Below are positions 1 through 11,137 of a stretch of DNA of 64,000 bases, piece after piece. The DNA is from Neonectria sp. B-13 (Eukaryota; Ascomycota; Sordariomycetes; Hypocreales; Nectriaceae): NCBI GenBank assembly GCA_002682825.1, contig NOKP01000023.1, positions 248,001 to 312,000 of the forward strand. Reading direction: 5' to 3'. Under the pieces are notes generated by a model. The model did no database searches, was not told where the DNA came from, and worked only from the letters and a program-made list of their open reading frames with translations. Numbering within the stretch: the stretch's first letter is position 1; every line of letters starts with the position of its first letter. The position numbers were made by a program, and so were the translations under genes.

Positions 1-1197
1 CCACGAAGAAAGAGTGGCAATGTGTTTCTGAATGTCGGTGATGATGGATGATGGATTATGGATTATGGTATCATGGCCAGCAGGAGTATCATCTCGCAGC
101 ATCGCCATGTTGGCCAGCGGCTCTCCGGGTGACCGGATGGGTTGGCCGTCCGACAGGACACCTGCATATTCAACAACAATGAGGCGCTCAGCTCGTCAGC
201 TCGGCCCTATACAGCAGGACGAACCGAGTTCAGCTTCGCGGATCCGGCGGCTGATCATGCTCGTCCATCTCCGGCGACGGCGACCAGGCACCGACGATCG
301 GGAAGTAGAAACCTTGTCCAGGGCCACGCAATGCTTATGAAGCGGACGCACATGCTGGCTTGTGCAGTGCAGTGCAGTGCAAAACAAGAAACCGTGTTCA
401 CTTGGAGGTTCGTTTTAATGAAATAAAAGGCCTAAAGAGAACTGCTCTTGTATCGTGGCAGAGTCAACTCTCGGTTTCACTTCCATTTTCCAGCTCTCTC
501 GTCGACGTCATCGCGGCTGGTTCCCGTCGCGTCACAGCCTTCGGCATTGGGAGGTTTGACCTAGACATTAGACCTCCACTAGAAGCCGGGCTCCAGGTGA
601 TCAGCTCCGCTGTGTCTCTTACTGGGTCTCACAGGTCTCACAGTGGTCCACCGGGTCTCACAGTGGTCATTCCCCCCCACCAACACCGCACCGCGTGAGA
701 GCTAGAACCCGAACCAGCCCCGCCCCCGCCTACAGCTTCCCCCCTAAAGGTGCTCCACCCGTCGAGTTACGGACTTTTGTACAGGGATCGCGGGCGGATG
801 CTCCGGGTGCACTCCCACCTGAGAGGCTGAGAAAGCTGGGCGACGACCCTTGGATCTGGGACCCGGTCATCTAAACCAAACCAGCCTTGCCTGCCTTCCT
901 TCTTCCTGCAGCCACGAACCTACAATTTCGATCCTCCTCTTCTTTTTCCTCCTCCTCCTCCTCCTCCTCCTCCTCCTGGTTCCCTCTTTCGCTTCGCTCT
1001 CTCATCATCCCATCCCGCGACAAGACAGAGAGGCGGAAAACCCACCCTCCTGCTCTCCACGTCTCTTCTCACCACTCCCCCGTCAGCATCAGCACCAGCA
1101 TCGATATATCCGTAAACCCACCACAGCGACCGACCCTCCGGCTGACCACACACTCTCTCTTTTTTCGTCGTCGCCCGCCTCATCGGTCGTTGCAATC
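1..1197. other. Intergenic region and leader of the HVA22-family gene
   Basis: No convincing gene is seen. Open frames here are short and lack recognisable motifs. The stretch at about 600-670 repeats a 'gtctcacagtggtc' word two to three times. From about 890 to 1197 the DNA is strongly pyrimidine-rich, which is typical of a fungal promoter and 5' leader directly upstream of the start at 1198. Confidence 0.6.
947..977. repeat. TCC trinucleotide microsatellite
   Basis: About ten uninterrupted TCC units lie in the pyrimidine-rich leader about 220 bases before the ATG at 1198. It is probably untranslated leader or core promoter. Confidence 0.9.
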
Positions 1198-2383
1198 ATG
1201 TTCGACTTCTTGCCCATGCTCTTATCGTAAGCTACCCCACCGTCCGTGGTCGGTCAAAGCCACCACGAGAACCAATTCACCAAGGCCGTCCTCGCGCTGA
1301 CGCCCATACTCAAACAGCTCCCTCGTCTCCTTCCTCTTCCCCATCTTCGCCTCGTACAAGGCCCTCAAGACCTCCGATCCCGCTGAGCTGACGCCCTGGC
1401 TCATGTACTGGGTTGTCATCAGCTGCTTTCTCCTCGCTGAATCCTGGGTCTGGTTCATCATCTCCTGGATCCCCTTCTACGGCTACTTCCGCCTCCTCTT
1501 CCTCCTCTACCTCACCCTCCCCCAGACCCAAGGCGCCCGCTACCTCTACGAGGAACAGGTTCACCCCTTCCTCCGCGAAAACGAAGCCCAGATCGACGAG
1601 TTCATCACCAGCGCCCACAACCGCCTCACCGACGCCGGCATCGCCTACTTCAAGCTCGCCATCGAGGCCTTCAGGACAAAGGTACTCGGCCTCCCTCCCT
1701 CCAGGCCCAACCCGCCCCCTCCCGAGTCCGCCGGCCCCCAGAGCTACACCCAGTCCCTGCTATCCCGGTTTAGCGTCCCAGCGGCCAAATGGGGCGGCTC
1801 TGCTAATCCCGGCTCCGACTTCTACAGCTTGCTCTCCAGCGCCGTCGCCGCGGCCACCAGCTCCGGCGCCATGGCGGGCGAGTCCGGCGCGACATCCACC
1901 ATGGACTACACATCCGCAGCCGCCCGTGGTCTCTCCAACTCGAGCGCCCTCATCCCCCCTCACCTGCGCGACTCCAACGAGAAGATGGACTTCATCATCG
2001 CCCAGCGCGATCGCCTCAACATTGTGCTGTCGGCCCTCGACCGCGAGGCCCAAGGGCTGCGCACCGATGCCCAGCGTGCCCAGGAACGAGCCAGCACCCA
2101 CCGCCGCGCCCCATCCATGACCTTCGACGGCCCCGAGGGCGACGAACCTACTCAGCGGCCGCCCAGCGCCTATAGTGGCCGGAGCGGGCTTAGCAAGAGC
2201 CGGAGCGAGGCCGACTTTGAACAGATCGACTACGAGAGCAGTGCTGATGATAGCGACCCGGTCCGGCGACGTCACGCCACCGGCAGAAGCGGGACTACGC
2301 CAGGTGCTTCAGCGTCATGGGCGCCGTGGGGATGGGGGGGCACTGATACCAGGGGAGGCACCAGCTCCGGCATGGAGAGATAG
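1198..2383 (+). CDS. TB2/DP1/HVA22 (REEP/Yop1-like) ER membrane protein
   Basis: Two exons, 1198-1226 and 1318-2383, are joined over a 91-base intron (gtaagc, branch-like cgctgac, cag), giving 364 residues. The first about 110 residues hold the TB2/DP1/HVA22 core: a hydrophobic stretch with SYKAL, then TPWLMYWVV, ESWVWFIISWIPFYGYFR, a long hydrophobic run and the LPQTQGARYLYEE turn. Proteins of this family form membrane hairpins that shape tubular endoplasmic reticulum (yeast Yop1, animal REEPs). The C-terminal about 230 residues are Ser/Pro/Gly-rich and acidic near the end, a fungal extension absent from the 180-residue yeast Yop1. The start codon lies in a nine-codon first exon, so the later Met at 1403 would remove part of the first hairpin. 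Family assignment is firm; the exact paralogue is not. Confidence 0.88.
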
Positions 2384-2912
2384 CAGCCTCCCCCGCAAGA
2401 TTGGACCTCATAGGAGTTTAGGTTACGGTAGACTTGGCTGGGCAACGCCTGGGACTTCGTTGGTGCCTTGGGCTTTGCTGGTGTCTTCTGAATCGGGTTA
2501 CATCCTCTCACTTCCCTTCTGCTGAATTCTTATCGAACTATCCATACAGACGGAATCGCTTCAAGTTTTGGTAGTATAGACTGGAATTGGGTCTCTAGTC
2601 TCTCCTTCCCCAATCTAGATTTGGGGACCAAGCCAACTCCGCCGAATCCTGCAAGTCCCTGTTGGTCTTACAACGTTACACGATTTATCCAGTGCGCCGA
2701 TTATATCTGTCATAGCCGTGGTATCGCTCATTCCATCACAACAATCCCGATAACCTTCCCGAACATATCATACAATGTGGCCTACCGTTTCAGGGCCCCC
2801 TGAGCTTTTATACATACAAGTCTTATCCAGCGTCTATGCATCGGTCCATACAGCTCCCAACACATTGCAGTGTTCGCTCGCAGGCTCGATGCGTCCGAGA
2901 GCTCGTCTTCCC
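2384..2912. other. Convergent intergenic region
   Basis: This stretch separates two genes that point towards each other. It should hold the 3' untranslated regions and poly(A) sites of both. No coding or RNA gene is seen. Confidence 0.6.
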
Positions 2913-3997
2913 TTATGACAGCTTATACGGATACGGCACCTCTAGCGGGCCTTCCTTCTTGAAATACCAGCGACGCTTTTTCTTGGTCCCTGTGTGTTCA
3001 ACCCACTCACAGACGGCGTGATTCTTGTTGTACCAGCGGATAAAAAGAGGGTCCCATAGCTCCGATGCGATACCCAGGTCCTTGCAGCAGCGCATCAGGG
3101 CATTGGACTTGGCGCCCTCGACGGCCTGGGGGATCCCCTCGACGTTGAAGTAGTTGTTGACGCCTTGGGCTTGCGAGACAAAGCTAGAAAGATCGCGGAT
3201 AAGCTGTTGAAAATTTACAGAAAACAAGATCACCGGGTTTCGCTAAGGAAAACCTACCATCCGTTGACGATGAGGGCGAATTCGCGCGTGACGATGTCCT
3301 TCCCGACCACGGCCTCGCCACGAGGGACAATGCCCCATCCCATAGGCCCAAACGCCTCGTTCAGTCTCCGCCGGTATTTGATCTCAGGCAAGTAAATGAT
3401 ACCATCGGGCTTGATCTCGATATCGGGAACGTTGATCCTTTGTAGAAGGATGCGGTATTGTTCTGGAGTGACGGGACTGGTCCCTAGTCCGTAGAAGCTC
3501 GTCTCCCAATTGATATCTTGAGGTGGCGTCTGGGCTTTGGGGCCTCGAGGCGGTGGACTTGGCTCCCAGCGACAGTGGAACGGCACTTCCGATGCGCCAA
3601 TCTTCTCTTTCGAGGAAGCTGCGGGCTTCGGCTTGGAGGATGCTACGGGTGTCGGGTTGGAGGAGGTTTTCGAATCTGGTGGCGAGGAGAGGATTTCCGA
3701 AGCTTTCGAAGAAGACACGGCGGCCGCGGGGACCGGAGGGGTAGTCAAGACCTTCTTCGCGGCATATGTGGGCTTGAAAGTAACCTTGGGTTTAAAGGGA
3801 AGCTTGGGCGGAGGCTTCAAGCTCGCCGCAGGCATCACGGGAGGGGGCACCCCGGTCTTGAAAGTGGAAGCTGTCGTCGTCGGCCGGGGCGCCGGGGCCA
3901 CAGCCTCGGTGGAATAGCGAAGCACGGAGGCAATTGAGCGGCCGCTGGCGAAGCGGGACCCGGGGGTGGCCGCGAAGGCCTGGCGGGAGGCGAACAT
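2913..3997 (-). CDS. mgm101: Mitochondrial genome maintenance protein Mgm101
   Basis: Exons 3997-3258 and 3183-2913 (minus strand) are joined over a 74-base intron and encode 336 residues. Mgm101 is a Rad52-like single-strand annealing protein of the mitochondrial nucleoid needed for mtDNA repair and maintenance. The N terminus ([16 protein letters not shown]) is a basic, Ser/Ala-rich mitochondrial presequence, followed by a Pro/Lys-rich disordered linker to about residue 160. The conserved core follows: [32 protein letters not shown], then [37 protein letters not shown] and the [10 protein letters not shown] tail. The splice acceptor was chosen because only that one gives an in-frame NG-C-FVSQAQG junction. 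A longer frame upstream begins with GTG and is not used. Confidence 0.95.
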
Positions 3998-4505
3998 GGT
4001 GATGGCGGTTGGCGGTGATGGGAGTTGGGCGCGATTCACGCGATGCGAAGAGGCGGCCTTCTCACCAAACTAGGGCGGAAAAAAGACTTGACGGGGTGTC
4101 ATAGAGCGGGATGCACGGGGGTACCGGGCAATAAAAGATCCGGGGTCACAGTGTGCCTACAGTGTGTACACTGACAGTTGTCATAGATTGGCTCGAAAAG
4201 CAATTGAGATCTCTACTTGAGGAAAACGAGGATAGAGAAATACAGAAACACTTCAAGGCCGAGGTTTGTATTTTACTCACTGGGGCTGGAGGCTCTTCTT
4301 TGTTCCATTCTTGAGATCCCGCTCAGGTGCTTGTCTCCATGTCAGACAGCGGTCACCAGCGGTTGTGTTGGTATGTAGATGAAGCCCAGATTTGGGCAAT
4401 CTCAGATAAAATGATAATTGAAGTTGCGATTAATCCCGTAATACCCATTCCCTAATAATGCGTTTCCCTCTGGCTTATCTTACAATCCCCATGATTTCTC
4501 TGGAT
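3998..4505. other. Mgm101 promoter and Coa4 3' region
   Basis: Both flanking genes are on the minus strand, so this stretch carries the mgm101 promoter and the coa4 3' untranslated region. A short tandem word (cagtgtgcctacagtgtgtacactgac) lies near 4147-4173. No gene is seen. Confidence 0.6.
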
Positions 4506-5121
4506 TTACGTGTCCTTGGAGTCGGTCCGCTTGTCGTTGTCGTGAGACTTCCAGCACCGTCTGAATTCCTCCATCTACCCCACTATCAGCTCAACCGTCT
4601 GTAGACAGAACATTGCACAATCTCTTGAAGAAGCAATTGAAGAAGATTGCGAAATATGATCGCATCAGAACGAGTAGAAGAAAAATAAAGTAGAAAGGAT
4701 AAGACTTACCTCCTCGGCACAAGCCCGCCAGTCCTTCTTCTCATAGTAGCACTCCGTCATCTTGCTGTTCTCGTCTATGATGACGCCTCAGCAAATCGGC
4801 TCTCAACGTAAAGAGCATCCAACAATACCCCCCGGATACTCGCGGAACTGCTAAAGAGCGCAAATTCCCCTGTAAGTGCTCCTCGGGGGGTTTTCAGCCG
4901 CTTTTTTTCGTCCCTTGTCAACTTACCTGCACAACCGGTACTGAAAATCCGCTTCTCCCTGCAACGCAAAAAAAGGCCTCGGCTTAGTGGCTGTGACTCC
5001 CAAAAACCAGACCAAGTCCAGCGCTTTCTCACGGAGAGTCGGAGACTTACCAATCGTCCGGCTCGTCATCGTCTTCCTCCGCTGCCGCATTCTTCTGGGC
5101 GTCGCTCTCTTCCTTGGACAT
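4506..5121 (-). CDS. coa4: Cytochrome c oxidase assembly factor Coa4 (twin CX9C)
   Basis: Four very short exons on the minus strand (5121-5051, 4958-4927, 4774-4710, 4574-4506) join to 78 residues; no single open frame reveals the gene. The protein begins MSKEESDAQKN, has an acidic run (EEDDDEPDDW), then IFSTGC. Two cysteine pairs with exactly nine residues between them follow: C-ADENSKMTE-C and C-AEEMEEFRR-C. This twin CX9C pattern, preceded by the 'TGC' word, matches the Coa4/CHCHD8 (yeast Cmc3) family of intermembrane-space proteins, imported through Mia40 and needed for complex IV assembly. Every donor is GTAAGT and each acceptor is YAG. It is divergent from the biotin ligase gene with 182 bases between start codons. 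Confidence 0.9.
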
Positions 5122-5303
5122 CTTGTATTGTTGTCCTGGCGGGATTGATTTGTTGAGTGTCTTTTGTCTTGAGACGTGTCGTGTCGGTTGAGCGAGGAGA
5201 AAAAGCGTCAAGTGGTGTGAGAAGAGGGAAAATTGGCCCAGGCGGGAGCGAGATCAAGTGACAACCAAATATTCCCATCTTCGACCCCTGGAAGTCGACA
5301 ACC

Positions 5304-7527
5304 ATGGCGCCCAGCAAGCTCAACGTGCTGGTCTACACAGGTTAATACTCTCCGGCTTCTTCTTTGTGGTTCTTGCTCACGCAGCAAAAAGGCATCGGCA
5401 CAACCGTCGAGTCTGTCCGCCACTGTATCTGGACCCTGCGCCGGCTGCTCTCGCCGAACTATGCCGTCATCCCCATCACCGAAGGCATCCTGATCAAGGA
5501 GCCGTGGGCGTCAACGTGCGCTCTGCTGGTCTTCCCGGGCGGCGCCGATCTCGGCTACTGCCAGGCCCTCAACGGCGAGGGGAACCGCCGCATCAGCGAC
5601 TTTGTGCGCCGCGGCGGCGCCTACCTGGGTTTCTGCGCCGGCGGCTACTTTGGAAGCCGGAGATGTGAGTTCGAGGTCGGGAACCAGCCCCTGGAGGTCA
5701 TCGGCAGCAGGGAGCTGGGCTTCTTCCCGGGGACCTGTCGCGGGGGGGCCTTTAAGGGGTTCGAGTATCGCAGCGAGAAGGGCGCGCGCGTTGTGCGCTT
5801 GAAGGTCTCCAAGGAGGCGTTTGGTCACGATGTTCCAGCCGAGACGCTGTCGTACTACAACGGAGGCGGAATATTTGTCGACGCTGCCTCGACTAAGACG
5901 AACAAGGTCGAGGTGCTGGCCACGTACGAGGACGAGACCGCTGTCGATGGTGGAGATGGCAACGCGGCCGTTATTATCTGCAGCGTTGGCAGTGGCAAGG
6001 CGATGCTGACGGGTCCTCATCCCGAGTAAGAACTTCTTTCTCCTGTCTCGTGGCTGAATGACTGACGCTCTTCTAGGTTCGCTGCAGCCAACTTGCACCC
6101 GCAGCCAGCGGTCCCAGAATACGCCGAGTTGATCAACAAGCTGGCAGACGAAGACAAGTCCCGGGTCGACTTCCTGAAGGCCTGTCTTTCCAAACTTGGC
6201 CTCGAAGTGAGCCACAGCGATGCCGGCGTTCCGTCGCTGTCTCGGCTTCACCTCTCCTCCCTCGAAGAGACCGGAGTGTCCGAGCTCCTCGCCTCGATGG
6301 AAGACATCATCGAAAAGGAGAACGGCGAGGAATGGATCAGAGGAGAGGGCGACACGTTCCACATCCAGAACGAAGAGACCATCTGGAGCGTCGAAGGCCT
6401 CCAGCAGTCCCTAACTCGACCGGATGAGCCCGACGCCTCGTCAAACGGTCTGACTATCGACTACAGCAAGATCATCAAGAAGATCGTGCCCCACGAGAAG
6501 GGCCCTCCTCATCCCAAGCTCACGCCGCAGTTCAACCACGGTCTATACTTCTCGAGCTTGCGGCGTTACCAGAAGATGGAACCTGATGCAGAGGAGTGGG
6601 GGAACCTGCTCATGTATGGCGAGGTGTTGACCAGCACGAACACCATCTTAGAGAAGTACCTCATCAACGGAACCGCCTGTTCGTGATTTACACGCTAATA
6701 TTTCATCAGGAATCCCAAAATACTATCTAAGCTATCCACCGGCTTCACTGTCTCGGCGTCCACCCAAGTCGCCGGTAGAGGGCGTGGATCCAACGTCTGG
6801 GTGTCGCCTGCTGGATGCCTCATCTTCTCCACCGTCATCAATCATCCGGCGTATCTTGCCGCGAGCCGCCCGGTTGTCTTCATCCAGTACATCGCCGCCA
6901 TTGCCATCGTCGAGGCTGTGCAGTCGTACGACCGTGGATACGGCAACCTCCCAGTCAAGTTGAAGTGGCCCAACGACATTTGTGAGTCCTCATTCCTCAT
7001 CCTGTTGTTACTAGACTCGTGACTGATATTCGTCAGATGCCTTGGACCCAACCAAGTCGGGAGATAAGCCTCACTACGTCAAGATCGGTGGTATTCTGTC
7101 ACAATGTCTCTACTCGAACGGCTCCTACCAGATCGTCCTTGGCATCGGTCTTAACACCAACAACCCGCGTCCCACCATATCCATCTCTGACCTCCTCCCT
7201 CCCGGCGTCCCGGAGCTCCACCTTGAGGCTCTCTTGGCCCGCATCCTCACCCGCATCGAAGCTGTACACGCCCAGTTCCTCCGCGAAGGCTTCTCCCGCG
7301 ACCTCGAGGCCAGATACTACCGCCACTGGCTGCACACAGGCCAGGCCGTGACGCTTGAGGCCGAGGGCGGCGTCAAAGCAAGGGTCCTGGGAATCACTCG
7401 CGACTGGGGCATGTTACGGGCCGAGGAGGTGGACTCGAGTGGCAGGGGGACGGGGAAGATGTGGACGTTGCAGAGTGATGAGAACAGCTTTGACTATTGG
7501 AAGGGGCTTGTGAGGAAGAAGGCCTGA
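5304..7527 (+). CDS. bpl1: Biotin-protein ligase with N-terminal amidotransferase-like domain
   Basis: Five exons (5304-5340, 5392-6025, 6077-6655, 6710-6981, 7037-7527) join to 670 residues. The enzyme activates biotin to biotinyl-AMP and attaches it to carboxylases such as acetyl-CoA and pyruvate carboxylase. Residues 1 to about 270 form the BPL_N domain of the class I glutamine amidotransferase/DJ-1 type (GGADLGYCQALNGEGN, AYLGFCAGGYFGS with a nucleophile-like Cys). The catalytic ligase part begins near residue 420: GRGRGSNVW binds biotinyl-AMP, KWPND lies near residue 504, and KIGGILSQ follows. The C-terminal SH3-like domain is near the end (ARVLGITRDWGMLRAE). The architecture matches fungal Bpl1. 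The first intron is short (51 bases, donor gttaat) and is the least certain junction. Confidence 0.93.
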
Positions 7528-8016
7528 GAAAGGTGATTGATGCTCGTGGTCATTGCAGTGATGCTGCAGTGATAGAATAAATGGTTCACAAAGATTTCAT
7601 CTCCCATCATCTCACAAGCCTCTGACACACTCTTGTTCATGTTCTACAATATCTGCAAACATCGGACGAACCCAGTAACTTTTCGACACATTTTCTCAAC
7701 ACCTCCGTTAGTCTAACGTCGCCTATCGTGAATGACCCCCAGGATTACTTGTCAATGAATCAGTTCGCCATGGATAAATACTTGAGGCGGACTTCTTTCA
7801 GGCAGCTCGAGCCATTTCCTCCTTAGAGGATCGACGAGTTTTATTATTATTTTCAAACCTGATTTTCTCTGTCCAACGACCTAAGGTGTAACAAGACACC
7901 GTGGACCTGTTTGCTCCTCAACCTGATCGGTACACAACCACATTGGAACCAGCCACACCGAGCTCATCTTCTCCACGGACCCAGTCTTGAATATTTTACC
8001 ACTCTCGAACTTCAAG
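7528..8016. other. Intergenic region
   Basis: Downstream of the biotin ligase stop and upstream of the putative surface-protein gene. No coding or RNA signal is seen. Confidence 0.6.
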
Positions 8017-9199
8017 ATGTTGCTCGTCTGTTTCCTGTTCTGTTTCATGGTTGTTGGTCGAGCCCTGGCCGCGGACACGCTTCCGGCGTATTCAGTTACA
8101 GATAGCTCGCAGGACGTCTTCCCTGAAGAGAGCTCTGACATGATGTGAATCGCCGTGTTGTTGTTCACCGATATTTGCCTGGCTAATCATTCGCCATAGC
8201 TACGGGGAAACGCCGACTTGTTCCGATGTATGCATAGCCATGCGGGATGCCTGGGAGGCTCTGAACCGGAAAACTGAGAGCACCGAAGACCATACGAATC
8301 CATCGGAAGTTCCACATCTCCAGGATGTTGTTGGCAATGTCGATGCCCTCTTCGCCCGCGCAAAAATGTCGTCCAAGACTCCTCCTCTCGAGTACTTCCA
8401 TCAGGCAGACCTGGATGTTGAGTCCAGCAGTGCGAAAACCTTCTGGACCCTCAATCCTCCTTCTGACCTGGTGACTATCACAACCATCTGGACCACCATT
8501 ATTCATATTGGGACTGAAGAGCCGTCCAGCACGTCAAGTGAGCCTTCTTTTATAGACCCAGTTGACCTTCAGCACCCCTGGCAGACCATATCTCTCCTTT
8601 TGCCCACAAAAGAAACAGTCACGGTCACGATGACTTCCTCGGAGCTTTTGTCGACATCTGTTGCGCCGCCGTCGATAACACCACCGTCTGACAAGTTCTC
8701 GCTATCAACGGGCCAGACAGTGGGTGTGGTCGCGGGCGTCATCGCCTTACTTCTCATCGTCGTGATGCTCGCGCTTCTTTACCGCCGGTTCGTCACCCAT
8801 CGCCGCAATAGTCCCCCTCGGCCTCTTGACACAGAGTTAATAGGGCTCCCGTACCCAACGCCACGACTGTCACCGTCACTCTCCCCCCTCCAGCGCCGGA
8901 GAAACAGCTCAGAGCTAGTGATCAGTCCGGCCCACCAGAGTACTATGAACTCAACAAGATGTCACAGCTGTGATCACGCTGGTTCTACGGGAGTGCAACT
9001 CCCTATGGCACATAGCAACGGTGGACAAGGCTGCACTTGTGTACCTGGCGAGTCGGACGTTTCGGCGTTAGGGGCTCTAGAGGAGAGAAGTAGTCGAAGT
9101 ACAATTAGTGAAGTTTTATCAGCTTACACGTCGGGTACGTCGAGTCGGTATTCACAGGAAACGATTGATTTTGACATCCCAAAGAGGGCAATTTCTTAA
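8017..9199 (+). CDS. Single-pass cell-surface protein of unknown function
   Basis: Two exons, 8017-8144 and 8200-9199, give 375 residues; without the 55-base intron the first frame stops at once. The N terminus (MLLVCFLFCFMVVGRALAAD) is a signal peptide. The outer part is short and Ser/Thr-rich, with one compact Cys pair (PTCSDVC) and a Trp/Thr stretch (TITTIWTTIIHIG). One strong membrane span (VGVVAGVIALLLIVVMLALLY) is followed by a basic stop-transfer (RRFVTHRR). The cytoplasmic tail of about 140 residues is rich in Ser, Pro and Arg. The layout is that of fungal type I membrane proteins such as wall-stress sensors, but no WSC or mucin repeat is visible and no family was recognised. The intron donor (gtgaat) is weak, so the junction is tentative. 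Confidence 0.6.
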
Positions 9200-9960
9200 T
9201 TGACAAGTAATCATAAGGCTTCAGTTGTGATAAACTTGACGATTCGTGCCCCAAAGCGAGATGTTTAAGCTGGCTCTATTACGAGTCTAAATTTTACAAA
9301 ATTTTATCATTCACGGAAAAGGGCCGAGCTTATAGTTAGTTCTCTCGTCGTTTCAATTATTCAAGAAGAAGTTGTCTCGTCGTGTATCTCGTGCGAGCCC
9401 AGCTACCCTGCACAATAGAAACAGGGAACCTCTGGAGCCAAAATTACTACCACTTAATTAGGTAGCATGAATATTATGGAGTTGACTTCCATTAATTTCT
9501 TTCAATAATTAGACAGCGCCTTTCAATGTGTCGATGTTCGAAAACATGAAGAAAGCAGCTTGCAAAATTCCCTTCTAAATCCCAGCCTGGATCCTTCTTG
9601 GTCTTTAATATGGTACAATTGTATTAAAACATAACAAGGGTCGTCTTTTGTTTTCGTCTAGAACCAACCTCCAGCGGCTCATCGCGCCCCCAGATATCCC
9701 AAAACGCCGTGCCATGCTGCAGTCGAGTGAAGATGTACATGTATACACGGGAGAATCCCCCCTCTCCCATATAGAAGCTCCAAACTCCTCTCCCCGCGAC
9801 TTTCGTCACCATGATCCCCCATTCTGAGCCCAGAGCGCGCAAACCAGGCCTGTGCTCGTGTGGTGGTGCGATGCAATGCGGTATGGTGCCCCCGGGCTCA
9901 TATCCTACATTCCGTTTGCCTCTCCGCCAGGGTTCACCGTTGACGGGTGCGGTTTCCCGA
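9200..9960. other. AT-rich intergenic region
   Basis: Convergent spacer between the surface-protein gene and pam16. The first about 400 bases are AT-rich (near 9240-9630), unlike the coding DNA on either side. Nothing further is recognised. Confidence 0.6.
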
Positions 9961-10497
9961 CTACCTGTCCTTGTAGACCTTGGGCTTCCAGCCTTCCTTG
10001 GTTTCTGCTTCCTGTTCGACCTTCTCTCGCATCGGGCCTAGCTCACGCTCGAACCGCTCCTTCGCCCTCACGATCTTGCTCTGCAGGTAGAAGCTGCCGC
10101 CTTTCTGGGGATCGTTGGTGTCGAACAGCCGCTTGTAGCGATCGAGCACCTCCTCCATGTTGGCCACGTTGCCGCCGGCCGGAGGCTTGACGTTGAGGAT
10201 CTTGCACGCCTCGTCGAGCGTCATGCCCGAGGAGAGCGACACGCCGCCGGAAGTGTTGCCCATCTTGGCCTGGTGGCGCTGGTATTGCGAAGCGGCCTGG
10301 GCCTGCTTGTAAGCGGCCACGAAGGAGCGTCCGAGGATTCGCGAGCCCGTGAGGAAGGCGGTGATGACGAATTTGTGCGCCTGGTGCACCGAGTTAGCAT
10401 GATCATCGAAAGGGACATTTGACGGCATTCGGAGAGAGCCGGGGTGGTGGCGACGAAGGAACGGGATTGCGGAATAGACAGCAGGCGCGCGTACCAT
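9961..10497 (-). CDS. pam16: Pam16/Tim16, subunit of the mitochondrial import motor
   Basis: The coding part of the first exon is only the ATG (10497-10495). A 114-base intron (gtacgc, branch tgctaac, caccag) leads to exon 10380-9961, giving 140 residues. The protein reads MAHKFVITAFLTGSRILGRS, then an Ala/Gln-rich helix, then the J-like domain MTLDEACKILNVK, NMEEVLDRYKRLFDTNDPQKGGSFYLQSKIVRAKERFE. The J-like domain lacks the HPD motif, as expected for Pam16, which pairs with Pam18 and restrains its stimulation of mtHsp70 at the TIM23 channel. Length fits the family (about 140). The longer upstream frame is intron sequence read through and does not match the family. Confidence 0.93.
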   Translation of the reverse strand: MVRAPAVYSAIPFLRRHHPGSLRMPSNVPFDDHANSVHQAHKFVITAFLTGSRILGRSFVAAYKQAQAASQYQRHQAKMGNTSGGVSLSSGMTLDEACKILNVKPPAGGNVANMEEVLDRYKRLFDTNDPQKGGSFYLQSKIVRAKERFERELGPMREKVEQEAETKEGWKPKVYKDR

Positions 10498-11137
10498 TGT
10501 GATGGAGGAACAGGAGAGTTGGAGATAAAATCCCAAAGTGAAGTGTCCGGGAGGACAGGATCAACAGACTCTGGACGGCAACGTGGATACGTCCCTCGTT
10601 CGCGACGGCGGAAGTGATCTTGACAATGGCTGCTGGCCCCGTCGATTTTTCTAAGGTAGGTTGCCAGGGTTGGCGGATCATTCCGAGGTCGGAATTTTGC
10701 ACATCCGACCGGCCGCCTCCGGACTAGCCGATGATCAGCCGCACACCTTCGGCATTCCCTTGGATTCACCTTGGCCTCACCGAGACAGCGGCCCCACCCC
10801 ATTGAATTGAGCTCGTCTGCAGCGATGGGTTGGGTGGAGCGGTTGAGCGGTGTTTGAACTTGTCAGCTTGCCAGTTCGTGTTCCTCAATACTATTACTGT
10901 GTCCAGCTGTGATAGCGCAAATACGCCTTCTTGAAAGCCTTAGAAGGCAACATAGGGTATTCGTACATACCATAGACGTCCTGCGTCCTGCGGAGCCGTC
11001 GGCATCTAGGACTGCGCAAAGGGCCGGCCCTGACTAATACTCGTCGATAACAACTCAGTCAAGATCCGGATTGAAGAAGAGAAACCAAGCTCTAGAATCG
11101 CAAGTCTTGCAAAACCTGCCTTTGGTCACCCGAAAAC
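10498..11137. other. Divergent promoter region
   Basis: Lies between the start codons of pam16 (minus) and the armadillo-repeat gene (plus), so it should carry both promoters. Open frames in it are low in recognisable motif and are taken as chance. Confidence 0.6.

Noticed and set aside
3998..4039. Longer N terminus for Mgm101
   Set aside because: It would need a GTG start; the ATG at 3997 opens a typical mitochondrial presequence.
5511..6362. 283-codon open frame on the minus strand
   Set aside because: Antisense to the biotin ligase exons, with no recognisable domain.
8145..8199. Stop after the signal-peptide exon suggesting a tiny secreted peptide of 43 residues
   Set aside because: A GT-AG intron joins the exon in frame to a 1-kb frame with a membrane span, which is the simpler model.
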